Source: Septoria linicola (lineage: Eukaryota > Ascomycota > Dothideomycetes > Mycosphaerellales > Mycosphaerellaceae). Taken from it: a DNA stretch of 64,000 bases. Position 1 is the first letter of the stretch. The number at the start of each line of letters is the position of its first letter. This document shows, piece by piece, positions 32,177-44,420 of the stretch. The stretch lies in contig CP099422.1 of the NCBI GenBank assembly GCA_024114885.1, positions 1,922,001 to 1,986,000 on the forward strand. The letters run 5' to 3'. The notes under the pieces are model-generated. The model saw only the letters and a list, made by a program, of their open reading frames with translations. It searched no databases and was not told where the DNA came from. The position numbers and the translations under genes are program-made.

Positions 32177-33486
32177 ATGTCCGGTGTGCAAGGACACATT
32201 CTCGGCCACTTGGCCAAACGCGGCTATGAGGCGGCGCAGCAACACATTCGCGGAGGCAGTCCAGACATGATGGCCAAGTTGCAGCACGACGCTCAACTGT
32301 ACGACCAGTCTGGCCCAGAGATGGAGGTCTCGGGATGGGAAATGTTGCCGGTCATTGTCACCGGCTTCTTGACGCTCCTGCTGGTTGCATCGGTATGCCC
32401 GAGCGCACAAGGTGGACATTAGTGACACATGCTAAGAAAGAACAGATCAAGTACACCGTCGGTGAAGTCATGGCAAGTCTGGCCATGATCGAATCGCGTA
32501 CCACGACTGCCATCGTTGAGAACCACGACAAGCCGCCAGCCTATGCCGACGAACCAGATGCGCCCATCGAGAAAGAGCCGCTCATGCCTTCTGAGGCTGA
32601 GGCTGACGTTGAGGTCACCCTAATCAACAACAAGCCAATCACTTCCAGCATTCGTACAACCTCGAGGCACTTGACTCGGATCGGTGGATTCCGTGCAAGA
32701 TGGAGGGGCGCACGCGTGAGCATTGCCTACCACTTCATGCACTCCCTCATCACCAACTTCCTGGCTGGCCTCCTCGGCTTGGGCTTGTTTGGCAGCGCCA
32801 TGATGTTCATTGTCGCCTCGGTAGGCCTTGCTCGCTTGCACATGGTCTGGACGCACTCAATGATCGCCTACCCATCGGCTCAGCCATTCTACCGCCGATT
32901 TGTGCCTCGTCAGCAGTGCCGCGCGATCCTGCTTCCATCCTTTGTTTTCGCAGTCGCTCAACAGGCCACGCTTGTTCTGCCAATGATCGTCGCCTTCGCA
33001 CTTGGACTGCCGGAGATCAACCACAGCCACGTTGCCGATGCAGCTAAGCACGACTGCAGCAAGATGATCTGGATGAGCTTGCGCTTCTTGGCTGTCCCAG
33101 CCACTGGCATCTTTGTTGCCTTTGCGGTCCTGCTGCCAGCCACTGTTACCCTCACCCGCATCGAGGCTCTTCTGCTTCCAGAGGACCAAGACACTATCGT
33201 GCCATTCGACCGCCAGGCAATCGTTGGTAGCCTTGACATCACTGCGAAGGGTTCTTCGCGCGCGCTGTTCGTGCAGGCGTGGAAGTCATTTGATAGCTCG
33301 TCTCGCTGGAGATTGATCAAGCTCTACTTCAAGATGATTTGCATTCAGGTCGGCGTCATCTTCGTCAGCATTCACCTTGTCGCTGCGGAGATGTATGTGA
33401 TTGGTGGTGAGAGACTTGGTCTGCTTCTAAAGAGCCTGAGCGCACAGATGCAGATTGCGGCTGTCCAAGCTCAACAGGAGAACTAG
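32177..33486 (+). CDS. Multipass membrane protein of unknown function
   Basis: Exons are 32177-32392 and 32446-33486, giving 418 aa. The start MSGVQGHILGHLAKRGYE follows a pyrimidine-rich leader and CACCATG context. Hydrophobic segments include MLPVIVTGFLTLLLVAS (exon 1), FLAGLLGLGLFGSAMMFIVA, LLPSFVFAVAQQATLVLPMI, FLAVPATGIFVAFAVLLPAT and MICIQVGVIFVSIHLVA, about five to six spans. A soluble acidic loop (about residues 85-130) is rich in Pro/Glu. I recall similar fungal proteins, often with uninformative names, but no transporter motif is visible. Confidence 0.75.
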
Positions 33487-33754
33487 AGTGGTACAAAACT
33501 ATTGCGTTCATGTAGTGTTTCAAGATTGAGCTGTGGCTTAAATCCGCACGGGAATGCTGGAGTCATATTACGTAGTCACTACCTTATGTAAGATACTAAC
33601 GAGAACCTTGCAATCAGCCATTTCTGGCATGCGACCACGTCTATCTGTGGTGTAGCGACCCTTGGGCCCAAAACGAGCCACTAACTGACAGAATTTACAT
33701 GTACCCCAAGCTTGAATTGCGACTCCACACAAGTAAGCTGATTTGCATACAGCT

Positions 33755-34987
33755 CTACGTCAATTCTGCTTCAATGATAGCCTGCTCGGAAAGAGGAGAA
33801 AAGTACCAATTGATGATACGAAAGCCGGAAGCTTCGAGCAAGGATTGCCATTCTTCTTCGGTTCCTATCAGACAGGTCAGCACTACTCGCTTAGAAGGGA
33901 CTAAAATACACATACTTTCGCCTGCTCCATTCATGGTCATATGGAGGTCACTGGCAGAGACCATCGTGTCCATGCTCGCTGTCAGGACGATGTCGTTGAT
34001 GAGAAGGCGACTATAGCCGCGCTTGAAAGCCGGCTTGAGGTTGGTGAGTATTTCCTTGGCCTTGTCGTCTGGCCAATCGTGCAGGACTAGATGCATGAAG
34101 AAGATTGCTGCGCCATGAACCGACTCTGGCTGAGGCTCGAAAAAGTTGTGCTGCATTCGAACGATGGAGTCGCCAGCTGCTTCGGCCCGATTGACCACTT
34201 CGGCTAGGTCTTGAAGGACGATACTGCCCGCTGGAAAGCTGTGTGGAGCCTTGAGTCGCAATGCCTCTGAGTCTTGACCAACGCCGCCGCCAATGTCGAC
34301 AAAGGCTACTCGTCCGGGAGTCAGGCGGTCCACGATCTGCTCTTTCCAAGGGTAGAACTCTGTCCACTTTTGACTGTGGTTGCCGCGCAGTCGCATCACA
34401 TGGTGCAGGCTGATGAAGGATTCGGAATTTTGTTGGAACCATGGCACAAGCTCGGACCCAGCGATGTAGGGCCAAAGTGACAACAGAGGATCGGTCGGAT
34501 TGGTGTACTGAGTTGCAGCCAGGAACTCGGGTAGCTTGGTCGCAGCAGGTGAAACGACGTTGCTGTGGAATGTCATTGTGGCTGCGAGCGACGTATCTTG
34601 AATCGCCTTGGTGAAGGAGGTCAGCGCAAATGTTTGATCATCTGCATAGTATTCGAGCCAGTGCTGTGGGACCATTGCGAGCAGCAGACGATAGAGCAAT
34701 CTTGACTCGCATTGCGTAAGTTGTGCAAGCTCATGTAAAGTTTTGGGACTGTCAACAGGTTGCCATTTGGTGAAGAGCCCCAAATTGCTCAATGTCTTGA
34801 GTGCCGCGACGGCGAAAGGATCGATCAGAAGCAATCTTGAGGCAGTCTCCCAAGGACTCTCGATCTTCGGGATCAGCTTGTGCGCAAGCTGCACCGCTTG
34901 ACGGCGCTCATGCTCATGCTGGAAGCCGTCGTGTTCGATGGATGCCGCCAATCCCTCCAGGTCGCGCAAAGTCTTCGAAGGAGCCAT
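33755..34987 (-). CDS. SAM-dependent O-methyltransferase (COMT-like)
   Basis: Exons are 33916-34987 and 33755-33864, giving 393 aa. The 51-bp intron is a multiple of three and open, so an unspliced reading is possible, but the donor GTATGT and acceptor GATAG are good and splicing joins GAGER to TEEEW. The SAM motif VDIGGGVGQD is at 230-239, and the catalytic His is in LHDWPDDKAKEIL (His303). An N-terminal dimerisation/winged-helix region precedes them (LTQCESRLLYRLLLAMVPQ). These are hallmarks of plant-type class II O-methyltransferases found in fungal secondary-metabolite clusters. It diverges from the A-T-TE synthetase and probably methylates a phenolic or enolic hydroxyl of its product (inference). 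Confidence 0.9.
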   Translation of the reverse strand: MAPSKTLRDLEGLAASIEHDGFQHEHERRQAVQLAHKLIPKIESPWETASRLLLIDPFAVAALKTLSNLGLFTKWQPVDSPKTLHELAQLTQCESRLLYRLLLAMVPQHWLEYYADDQTFALTSFTKAIQDTSLAATMTFHSNVVSPAATKLPEFLAATQYTNPTDPLLSLWPYIAGSELVPWFQQNSESFISLHHVMRLRGNHSQKWTEFYPWKEQIVDRLTPGRVAFVDIGGGVGQDSEALRLKAPHSFPAGSIVLQDLAEVVNRAEAAGDSIVRMQHNFFEPQPESVHGAAIFFMHLVLHDWPDDKAKEILTNLKPAFKRGYSRLLINDIVLTASMDTMVSASDLHMTMNGAGESMCILVPSKRVVLTCLIGTEEEWQSLLEASGFRIINWYFSPLSEQAIIEAELT

Positions 34988-35556
34988 GTTGGTAAGGTGA
35001 TGGATCAGTGTCTTTGCGACACCCGGATACCTGTCAGATTTATACCAGTGCGCACTGTGCAAGGTATTCGATCACTTAGCATACGCCCCAAATAGAGGTG
35101 GCAGTGAAGGAGAAAGTGCGGGCAGGTGGAAATACGAACCACAAAGCAACTAGGTCACATGAAGGATCACTAGCTTCACTTCGGCATCTCTCAGCCTTAT
35201 GATGACACCAGACTAGCGTTCACCGCTGGGCCCACTGTGCATCATCTGTTGACCGATCACTTTGTTGTTGCCATTCACTAAGCAGTCATCGCGCCAAACC
35301 GAGATGAAGTGCTCAAAGGTCACTACGCACGTGGCGCACTGCCATGTGCGCAGACAAAGGAAGGCGGCTCAACAGTTTCCACGTGGCTGCCACGGCCAAA
35401 GGGCGACATTTGTTCCTTTTTTAAACTAACCGGCGGCTCTTAGTGAATAGTGTGAGATGCCAACATATATGCTCAGGTGAATGCAGTCGAGGTCAAACAG
35501 ACAGAAGACATACCTTGCATCTTCCCTACCTTCCATCATCACATACACTATCGAAG
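34988..35556. promoter_or_regulatory. Bidirectional promoter of OMT and A-T-TE synthetase with two CACGTG boxes
   Basis: There are 569 bp between outward-facing starts. CACGTG E-boxes occur at 35328-35333 and 35380-35385; the second sits in the palindrome CCACGTGG. A TTTTTTAAAC tract lies near 35418. CACGTG is bound by bHLH factors in fungi, so co-regulation of the two genes is plausible. Confidence 0.5.
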
Positions 35557-38456
35557 ATGGCTCCTGCAATAGACACACTATACTGCATGCTGCGTCAAGC
35601 CGCGCAGAGCGAGCAAGACACGGGTATTATGTCCTACCCTAGCAGCGATGTGCTCCAGCCGCGCAAGACCACGTACGCCAATCTGTTAGATCAGTGCAGC
35701 AAGAATGCATCGATACTCCAGAAGGAACATGGTGTCAAGTCCAATGATGTCGTACTGTTGCACTTCGACGATCACTTCGACAACATTGTCTGGTTCTGGT
35801 CAGTCCTATTGGCTGGTGGTGTGCCGGCTCTCTCCTCACCATTGCCGAACGATATGGATCAGCGACGACAACATCTAGAGCATCTTTCGACATTGTTCGA
35901 TGATCCGATATGCTTGATGCGGCGAGCAAGCTTCGTCGACTTTGGCGTGTGCCCGCGCCTTTCACTCTTAGCTGTCGATGACCTCGAAGTCCAGGTGACA
36001 GGCCGGGACGAAGCCCACGACATGGCCATACCCGAGCACGACCCGGAAGACCTGGCTGTACTGATGCTCACGTCTGGTAGCACTGGCAATGCAAAAGCTG
36101 TCGAGCACACACATCGAACGATCCTCGCTTCATTGAACGGCAAGGATAGTGTTGCCATGCTTGCTCCAGGCACTTCACTGCTGAACTGGATTGGCATGGA
36201 CCACGTTGCTGCACTGATGGAGACACACCTCCTTGCTGTATACAAAAATCTCGATCAGGTTCTTGTCCAGCCTACCGAGACGGTATCAGACCCTCTGCTA
36301 CTGCTCAGGATGATTGCGAAGCATAACGTCGCGAGAACTGTTGCGCCGAACTTTCTCTTGGCAAGTCTGCTAAAGGCGATCAAGAGAGGTGATGCTTCGG
36401 AGCTGGCTGGTATCGATTTGTCGAGTCTGACGCAGCTTGTTTCGGGCGGTCAAGAGAATCCGGTCCAGCTATGTGTTGAGCTTGGAGAAGAGTTGCAGAA
36501 TCTAGGCGCGCCTGTTGGTGTGCTTCAACCTGCTTTTGGAATGACGGAGACTTGTGCTGGGTGTACCTATAATACTCTGTGTCCAGTGTCGGACCTGGAC
36601 AGTGGCATGGGGTTCGCATCGCTGGGCCAGTCTGTTGGGGGATTTGAGATGCGTGTTGTCCCAGATGCAGTGAGTTGATTCGCGCTCTGCTTATCTTCTC
36701 AACACTACTAATTCTTCGCTAGACCGATGAGCCTCCGCGGACAGACCAGAGCGATGCTCGTGGCACATTGCATATTCGTGGACCTATGGTCTTTTCAAGA
36801 TACTACAACAATCCGCAAGCGACAAAGGAAGCCTTCACCGAAGATGGCTGGTTCGACACGGGCGACGAAGCTGCTATCGATGCACACGGCAACCTGCATC
36901 TCGTGGGGCGCATCAAGGATTTGATCCGTATCAATGGGCTGAGTATCCTCGCATCGGATCTGGAAAGTCAATTGGACTATCTTGGTCTTTCAGGCGCCGT
37001 GGAAGGTTCCTACATTGCTCTCGGACACCGTCCAACACCCACGGACGACGAGAGTCTTGCGATTTTGTACTTGCCCACTGATCATGGCAGAGATCAACAT
37101 CAAAGAGCAGCTACACGGGACGCTATTGTGGAAAGCATCATGCATAGCCATCGCATCTGCCCCTACGTGTTGGCTGTGGATGCAAGCGAGATGCAGAAAT
37201 CCACGCTCGGAAAGCTGTCAAGAGGAAAGCTGCGACGGGCGCTCGAAGCAGGCAAGTTCAAGCAGTATGAGGTTCCGAACGCGAACGAAACTGTTCCGGC
37301 GGTCGTACAGCCCAGCACCGAAGTCGAAGCACAGCTGCTCGCCATCTTCCGTCGGACCCTAGAGCAGAGTCTTGGCATCTCTCGAGACCTCATCGGCACT
37401 CAAACTCCTTGGTATAGCTTGGGTGTCACTTCGATCGAGCTCATCAGGCTGAATCGTGACATCAAGGTCGGATTGGGTCTCTCCGAAGCGCCACTAGATA
37501 AGCTTCTTAGCTGCTCCACAATCGAAGCGCTGGCCTCACAGCTGCCACGGTCAAGGAAGCGTAGGGATAGTGTGACTGGTGTCGAGGTCATAGTGGAAGA
37601 CCCGACACCACCAGACACGTACAATCCTGTCAAGACATTGGAAGCTGAAGGCTCCCAGACACCACTCTGGCTTTTCCATCCTGGCGTTGGCGAAGTGTTG
37701 GTGTTTATCAACCTTGCAAAGCAGGTACAAGACCGGCCAGTCTATGCATTGCGAGCAAGAGGCTTCAACCCTGGCGAGACGTTCTTCGAGAGCATCGAGG
37801 AAGGAGTCGAAGAGTACTACCAGGCTATCAAGAAGCAGCAGCCAAAGGGTCCTTATGCGCTTGCAGGCTACAGCTTCGGTGCTATGATTGCTTTCGAGAC
37901 GGCAAAGAAGCTGAACAACGACGGCAACGGAGATCAAGTCCAGTTTCTTGCCAGCTTCAACCTACCGCCACATATCAAGTTTCGTATGAGACAGCTTGAC
38001 TGGAGGGCGTGTGCTCTGCATCTTGGCCATTTTCTAGGACTGCTGCACGATCCTGATCTTGACGATGATCCGCAACTTAGCAGCAACAGCAGTCATGAAT
38101 CGATCGTGAGCACCATCTTCACGGCAGCACCCCAGAAACGGGTGGCAGAGCTTTCGCTCACTACTGAAGACTTCCTCCATTGGGCCAACCTGGCACACTC
38201 CATGCAGTTCATGGCTCGCGACTATGAGCCACAGGGAAACGTGCCAAGCATGGACGTCTTCTATTGCCAGCCGCTAGCTGTGGTAGCGCAGACTAAGCAA
38301 CAATGGCTTGATGGCCATCTCAGTCGATGGCATGAAGTCGCTTCTGATGTACGCTTCCACGAAGTCGGAGGTGAGCATTACACCATGATCGACATAGAGC
38401 ACGTTAAGTCTTTCATGGGTACATTCTGTGCTGCGTTGGCTGCTCGCGGACTATGA
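35557..38456 (+). CDS. A-T-TE NRPS-like synthetase (quinone/furanone synthetase-like)
   Basis: Exons are 35557-36669 and 36723-38456, giving 948 aa, the usual size for this class. In the adenylation domain, A3 is LTSGSTGNAKAV (171-182), A5 is FGMTETCAGC (327-336), A7 is GWFDTGDEA, A8 is VGRIKDLIRINGLSI and A10 is STLGKLSRGKLRR with Lys534. The carrier domain has WYSLGVTSIELIRL, with the phosphopantetheine Ser at 608. The thioesterase has AGYSFGAM (Ser755) and a late His (GGEHYTMI, His923). There is no condensation domain. The TSGSTGNxKAV and LG(V/G)TSIELI forms and domain order match TdiA/atromentin-synthetase-type enzymes, which adenylate aryl-pyruvates and dimerise them in the TE. The product here is unknown. 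An in-frame ATG at 35443 is an unlikely longer start. Confidence 0.9.
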
Positions 38457-39748
38457 GCTGGCTCCTGTCAGAGTGAAGCAGACGAGAAGTACGATGTCGA
38501 GCTCGAAGTTGTTGATTCGTGATGCGAAGCGGATCTGTGGAGAGATTGGGCGTGGAGCAATAAAGCGACTTAAGCGCGGTGTTTCGTGGCGACATGGCTT
38601 TGCTGGGGTGGGACACGTGTGACTTGACTACGTGGCTTGTTGCGTTCGTGACTGTGGCGATAGACTGAATTTTTGATGATATTCAATGCAGCATAGCATA
38701 CCATGATTCAAATTGTCTTGCTCGCATGGTCTTGGCATCGCTCTCCGTACCATTGCATCTACCGGAGAAAGTTTTGCTACAGCTTGTCACCCCACGGCTG
38801 GCTGCATAGGATGTCATGTATAGATTGCGGAAGACAGATGCAGAGTGACTGCATCGGCGACAAGTTCATGCACATCGCCAACCAGAACGGCTCTCGCCAG
38901 CGGATCGGTCCTCGTCGGCTCTTTCGAGAGCTTGCCACGTCAATGCCTTGAGGTTTGACTTCACTTCGAATTGCCACATCCTCAAGCTTATCCCTCTCGC
39001 GATTCTTGTTCTCATTGGGTGCCCATCAATGTATCACAGGCTGATACTCGGGCCGCAAGATGCGTTACACCAACCATTGGACAGAGCTTCCGTCCTCGGA
39101 TTTCTGTGCAGCTTTCTTTGAGCCTCCAGAAAATGCAAGGCAAGCTGCAAGCATTGGCTCCACGGCGCACGAAACGAATCGGGTACCTTCAGATGCTCGG
39201 CCGATGCACGAGGACCCAACTCTTTCTCTTTAGTCCTGCAGCGTCTATACTCTTCTCGTCTGCGCTTGCAGTGACTAGTTAGCTACCATGCTGTCTCATC
39301 AGCACATACCCGGCGGGCTGGTACCGCCTGTCTGTCGTGAAGCGTGGTTCCAGTCGGACCGTGGCTTGCAAGCCTAGTGGTTCACGCGTCGATTTTCATC
39401 CTCTGCATCGGCAGTCGACGTGGAGGTACGTTACCTATCTAACATCGAGATCAGAAAACACATCAGATGTGAGCAAGGACTGCGAGGGTGTAATCGAGGT
39501 CGAATCGGCGTTCTGTGCACCCTACTTCGTGCATGTCTCTTGCTATCTTGAGCACCTGCACAAGCAGCTTCTACTTGCTCGAGCATACAATTTGCAGGTC
39601 ATCCCACGTTTTCGTAGGAGGTAATCGCAACTCTCACCTTTACACTTGACATGTCACAGGACCAAGCAAGAAGTACTGCTATAGTTTAAGGACGAAGCAG
39701 CAAGGTGGACTGTGCGTTGTGACCTTACTTGGACAAGCTACCAACATC
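38457..39748. other. 1.3-kb intergenic region
   Basis: No supported gene was seen. Pieces near 39366-39400 (AAGCCTAGTGGTTCACGCG) resemble a tRNA D-arm/A-box, but no T-arm follows, so no RNA gene is called. Confidence 0.4.
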
Positions 39749-42700
39749 ATGTCGTGGGATGCAGTAAGAGAGCGATATGGCTACAAGGAGATCTCGATAG
39801 CAACATGGCGAGATCCCAGACTAAGCGTACATCCCGCCCGAGGAGGACCGAAGTCTCCTACGATATCTCCGGAGACTGCTTCGAAACCATTCATCCCTAG
39901 ATACAAAGTGAGGTATCCTGTACCAGAGCCAACTGACGATGAGGAGTCAGAGGACGGAGAGGAAGAGGAAGAGAAGGGAAGTGAGCCTCCAGCCGAAGGT
40001 ATGTTTATTCACTGACTATCGTCGCTAGTGCACTGATCACTTGTAGAAGTCACACCTCCCGACACAGCTCCAAGCGAAGGAACAGCTGATGCAGCAATCA
40101 CTGAAGCGCAACCCGTCACGGATGAGCCTACAGCCGATGGTGCTGAGGAGAATGAGCCTCCTCTCGATCCCATATCTGATCAACCTAGTACAGATGGCAC
40201 TGAAGAGAGAGCAGCAGATTCCGAGCCTCCCACCGAGCCTCCGGCAGCGCAATCTGAGGAAGTCATCACAGAATCTAAACCGGACGAGGCGGTTGAGATC
40301 ACAGATCCAGTACCAGTACCAGTTACACCAGCTCCAAGTTCTGACGATCCCGTCGAGGTTACAAAAAGCAAAGACGAGGACGAAGACTCCATTGGGGCTT
40401 TGCAGGATCCAACACCTCCGTCAGCTCCTGACTCACCCGCTGTAGAGCGATCAGTGGAAGAACCAATTACAGACAATCCTGCTGACAGCTTCTCACCTCG
40501 TTCTGAAGACGATGTTTTCCACGACGTGCCACCCGAAGCACCAGAGCCGCCTCCAAGTTCGCAGGATAGCATTGAGCTAGGCTCAGAAGAGCCAAGTGCA
40601 GAAGAACCAAATGTCGTTGACGAGGTTCTGGACGAGAGCGAGAAGAAAAGTGTCCAGTTCGCTCCTGGAACCCCAGATGGAAAACCGACGAAGAGACCCA
40701 AAAAGGCTGCCAAAGGTGCCAAAGCCAAGAAGAAAAAACCAGCGGCTTTGACCTCGAACGAGGGCGACCCTGATGAGGTTGTTGCGATCGTCGAGGGTCC
40801 TGGAGATGTAGTGCAGGTCGTCGACTTCGACAGCACGCCCGAGGAGTCTATTGAGGGGCCGCCTAAACCTGTTGAAGAAGTCCAGGCGCCACAAGAGGTC
40901 CCAGCCATCGAAGATTCATCCAACAAGGAGTCTGTCGTAGAGAGCGTTGATGATGCCCCGCTCGCGACCAGCAAATCAAAGAAGAAGGAGAAGAAAGACA
41001 AGAAGACCAAAGGCAAGGCGAAGAGTAAAGAGCCTGAACCTGTCATAATCGCACCAATTGAGTCCAGCAGATCCAGCAAGAAATCCAAAAAGGGGTCCAA
41101 ATCGAAAGCAAAGGACGTCGCACCGGCACTCGGCCTAGGCATCGATTTCAGTGATACTCCCCCGGCTCCGCCTCCCACCGACATCGAGATCACTCCGATC
41201 TCTGACGAGACCGAGGTTCGACAAGTCCCGGATAGTGCTCCGTCCAACGAGGAGCTCTCCGCATCTGCACTAGCGACAGAGAACACCCCAGCAGAACCCC
41301 TGCAGGGTCCAGACCTTGGATCGCCACCTGCGACTGATCACGCTGAGGGCTCTGAGACGCAACTCGAGCCTTCAAAAGAGTATGTCGAGGCAACAGAAAA
41401 TGGCGAGACCCAGAAGGAAGACACTGTAGAGAAGAGCGACACGTTAGAGGAGGGTGACGATCCACAGCAGAATGACGAGCCAGTGAAAGATGATAATGAT
41501 TCAGGGGAGAGTGACGAGCCAGAGAGTGGCAAGCCAGAGAAAGACGAGGAGAATGCAGACAGAGCACCATCTGAAAGCGAAATCGATCAGGGAGCAGATT
41601 TGCCACTTCAAGACAAGGCAGAGACCGCTGTCGAGATTGTCGAGGTCATTGAGGAGGAAAGTACGAATCAAGATACACCAGAGACCGCTGTCGAAGTCGT
41701 CGAGGTTATTGAGCAGGAGAGTACGCATGTAGACGACCAGACACCTGCAGAAGTCAGCCAGCCGATCAACGAACCTATCGAGATCGAGGGCAGCGAAGTT
41801 AGTGCGGAGACTGATGAAGGAGAAGGTACTCAGACTGAAACAGCCAAGGACGAAAGCGAGGAGGTCGCACAGACGCCTCCCGACAGTGCTATCGATCTCG
41901 AGGAGGCTCAGGAGACGGGATCTCCGACCGGCGATGAGATCCAAGAGGAAGGGACAGAGCATCTCGCGGACTCCGCCTGCGAGGGAGATCGCCACGATAC
42001 TGCGTCAATCGCCGAGTCGTTAGCGCCGTCATTTTCGGACACAAATGAGCAAGAAAGCGAGAACGAAAGTGCCTCTGAGGCAAGAGAAGGCGAAGATGCA
42101 AGTATTATGGCCGAAGATCAAGGCGCAATTGTTGCTTCTGAGTCAGGGATATTGGCAGGACCGGACAAGACCGAGCAACCATCGGATAACAGCGGAACGA
42201 AGCCCGTGATAGACGACGGAGTTGACTCTGTAACAGAGGAGACTACTGGCGAGGTCGATGCGCAATATGAATCAGACATTGCCAAGCCTGTCGAGATATC
42301 GATGATCTCCAGCGAAACAGAAGAGCCCGAGCAATCAGATGGGAAGGAGGCCATTGCGAGTTCAGAGATGAATGGGGAAAGTGAAGAGCCCGTAATCGAG
42401 GCAAGTGCCGAGGGCGAGAACCAGAGCAAGTCTGGCGATATCAAGATTGAAGAGCCCGTGCAATTAACTCCAGATGATGATGAGAAGGAATCTGAATTAG
42501 CTGTCACAGAGGGGACATCCCCAGTGGTTGAGCAAGAGACTCTTCCGGCACCGATTGAAGCATCGTCCAGCGAATCCAAGGCTCATCTCGACATTTCTCC
42601 CAAGACCGATACCGCGGAGATCAGCGCTAAACTCGACGACCAAGACACAAATCCTGTTGCAGAAGAGCTTGCAGTGATTGAGGATGCAACTCCCATCGCT

Positions 42701-43996
42701 CAGGACAGCCCCAGTCACGAAGACGATGCGGAGACCGATCCTCAGACCAAGAGTGTTGAGCAAGACTCTGTGCCAGAGCTATCGAGTGATACCCCCGACG
42801 AGATTACTTCCTTGGAGCCTGCTGATGATCTCAAACCGAGCGAGGAGGAGCTTGTAACAGTGAATGAGACTGACGGCGTTGTGATCGATGGAGAGCCAAA
42901 GCCCAGCGAGGATGCGCCGCAGATGGAAGAAAAATCAATCGTCGATGAGGTGAAAACTGCTCCATTACCAGAGCCTTCACCAACTGAGGAAACTAAGGAG
43001 ACTTCCTCCATGGCAGTATTGCCCTTGAAGTCTACCGCACCGGTGCCTTCCATCGAGAACGATACAAATGACGTGGTCGAAGCACCAGTATCCACCGACA
43101 GCCCACCAAAGGAAGATAATGCGCCGTTGAGTCCTGAACCTCCACCTTCGCCGACATTGAGCAGACGCAGTAAGCCTGACCACTGGGAACGACCTCCGAA
43201 GAAGCCTGACTCTAGTGAGAAGAAATCTTCGGAGAAGTCTCGCTCGAGCAGACATAGCAGTAAACGGTCTCGGTCAGACAGGCCTAGGACGCTAGAGGAA
43301 GAGGCAGAACGACAACGCCGGCGGGAAGCACGTAAAGCACAAGAAGCCGCGCGGATCTACGAAGAGGAGCTGAGAGTTGCCGAGGAAGAAGAGCTTCGCC
43401 GTATCCGCCACGAGGCACGTCGAGCCGCACGAAAAGCGGCGGCAGCAGAAGCTTCCCGGATCGCCAGAGAGGAAGCTGAGGCTGTAGCTCGTGAGGATGC
43501 AGAGCGAAGGCGTCGAAGACGAGAGTCTTACTCTGATCGCCCTCGATCGCAACAACAAAGCAAGTCCACGTCTGTCGTCCCCAAACTGTTTGGTCTCAGC
43601 AGAGGTACCTTTGCCCGTACAGATAGTGCACCTATCCGCACAAGTAATTACAAGTCAAGGGACAAGCATGACTCTCGTGAAGAGGAGCGCCCGACCAGTC
43701 GCAGGCTATCGAGCGCCGCGAAGGAGATTCTCGTTGTTGATGATGTGATCATCGACGAGAAAGAGCCACCTGCTCAGACGAGCTCTCAAGACAGCTCATC
43801 GCAACGAAGGCATCGTCACCACAGGCATAGATCAGAGGCTGAGAGAGCTGAGCGTAGGAGGCGCGAAGATGATCGGCATCGGAGTGAGCGCAAAAGTGAG
43901 CGGAAGGAAAGTGAGCGGAAGGAAGGTGAGCGAAGAAGGAAGAAGTCTGCGCCTGAGCCGAAGTCGCGAGGATTCTTTGGATCTCTTTTCCGGTAA
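39749..43996 (+). CDS. Very acidic, disordered 1399-aa protein with a basic Arg/Ser-rich C-terminus
   Basis: Exons are 39749-39998 and 40047-43996 (48-bp GT-AG intron). The N-terminal ~70 residues look ordered (MSWDAVRERYGYKEISIATW, FIPRYKVRYPVPEPT). A ~1000-residue Glu/Asp/Ser/Pro/Thr-rich region follows, with a near-repeat TAVEIVEVIEEEST / TAVEVVEVIEQEST and a Lys patch (KSKKKEKKDKKTKGKAKSK). The last ~250 residues switch to Arg/Lys/Glu-rich helices (EEEAERQRRREARKAQEAAR, EELRRIRHEARRAARKAAAA) and an Arg/Ser tail ending SRGFFGSLFR. Function is unknown; a scaffold or nuclear role is possible. Several long antisense frames here arise from the biased codon use. Upstream exons cannot be ruled out. 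Confidence 0.75.
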
Positions 43997-44420
43997 TAAC
44001 GACCCTCTCGACTTATTCAGATTTGAGTTGACTCCAGTCTGTGTCCGGTGCATCGTTACGCGCGATTCAATATCACATTTTGTTTGTTGCGTGAGAATTG
44101 CTGGAATACATAGCCTGAGTGTCAAGTGAAGTGAAGTGGGTGCTCCAAGTAGAACTGGGGACCGACTTCTCCAAGACATACGGAGGTGTTGGGGTGTTGC
44201 AAAGACTTCCGCTGCGTGCAGTCAATGAGAAAGCAATTGAGCCTCAGAGCGGGATTTCTAGTAGTGGAAACCATCAGAATTGGCAGATAGTGGATCGTGT
44301 ACGGGCTCACTTGCAGCTGAAAGGCAGCTCTGGAACGCTTGGCAGCCCCTGACCACCTCACATTCACTTAGCGCTCACTGACTTAAGGCCGGCGCTTGTC
44401 CTGAGGACCTAACTTGTTTT
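43997..44420. other. Intergenic ending in an intron-like acceptor
   Basis: No supported gene was seen. The right edge, GGACCTAACTTGTTTTAG, is a textbook fungal branch site plus 3' splice site, suggesting that the next coding-like block has an upstream exon here or just before. Confidence 0.4.

Noticed and set aside
39360..39430. tRNA-like D-arm AAGCCTAGTGGTTCACGCG
   Set aside because: No matching T-arm, acceptor stem or terminator was found.
40180..41286. 368-codon antisense open frame and other long minus-strand frames under the acidic protein
   Set aside because: They are by-products of Glu/Ser-rich codon use on the plus strand. The encoded text is Ser/Gly/Thr filler with no domain.
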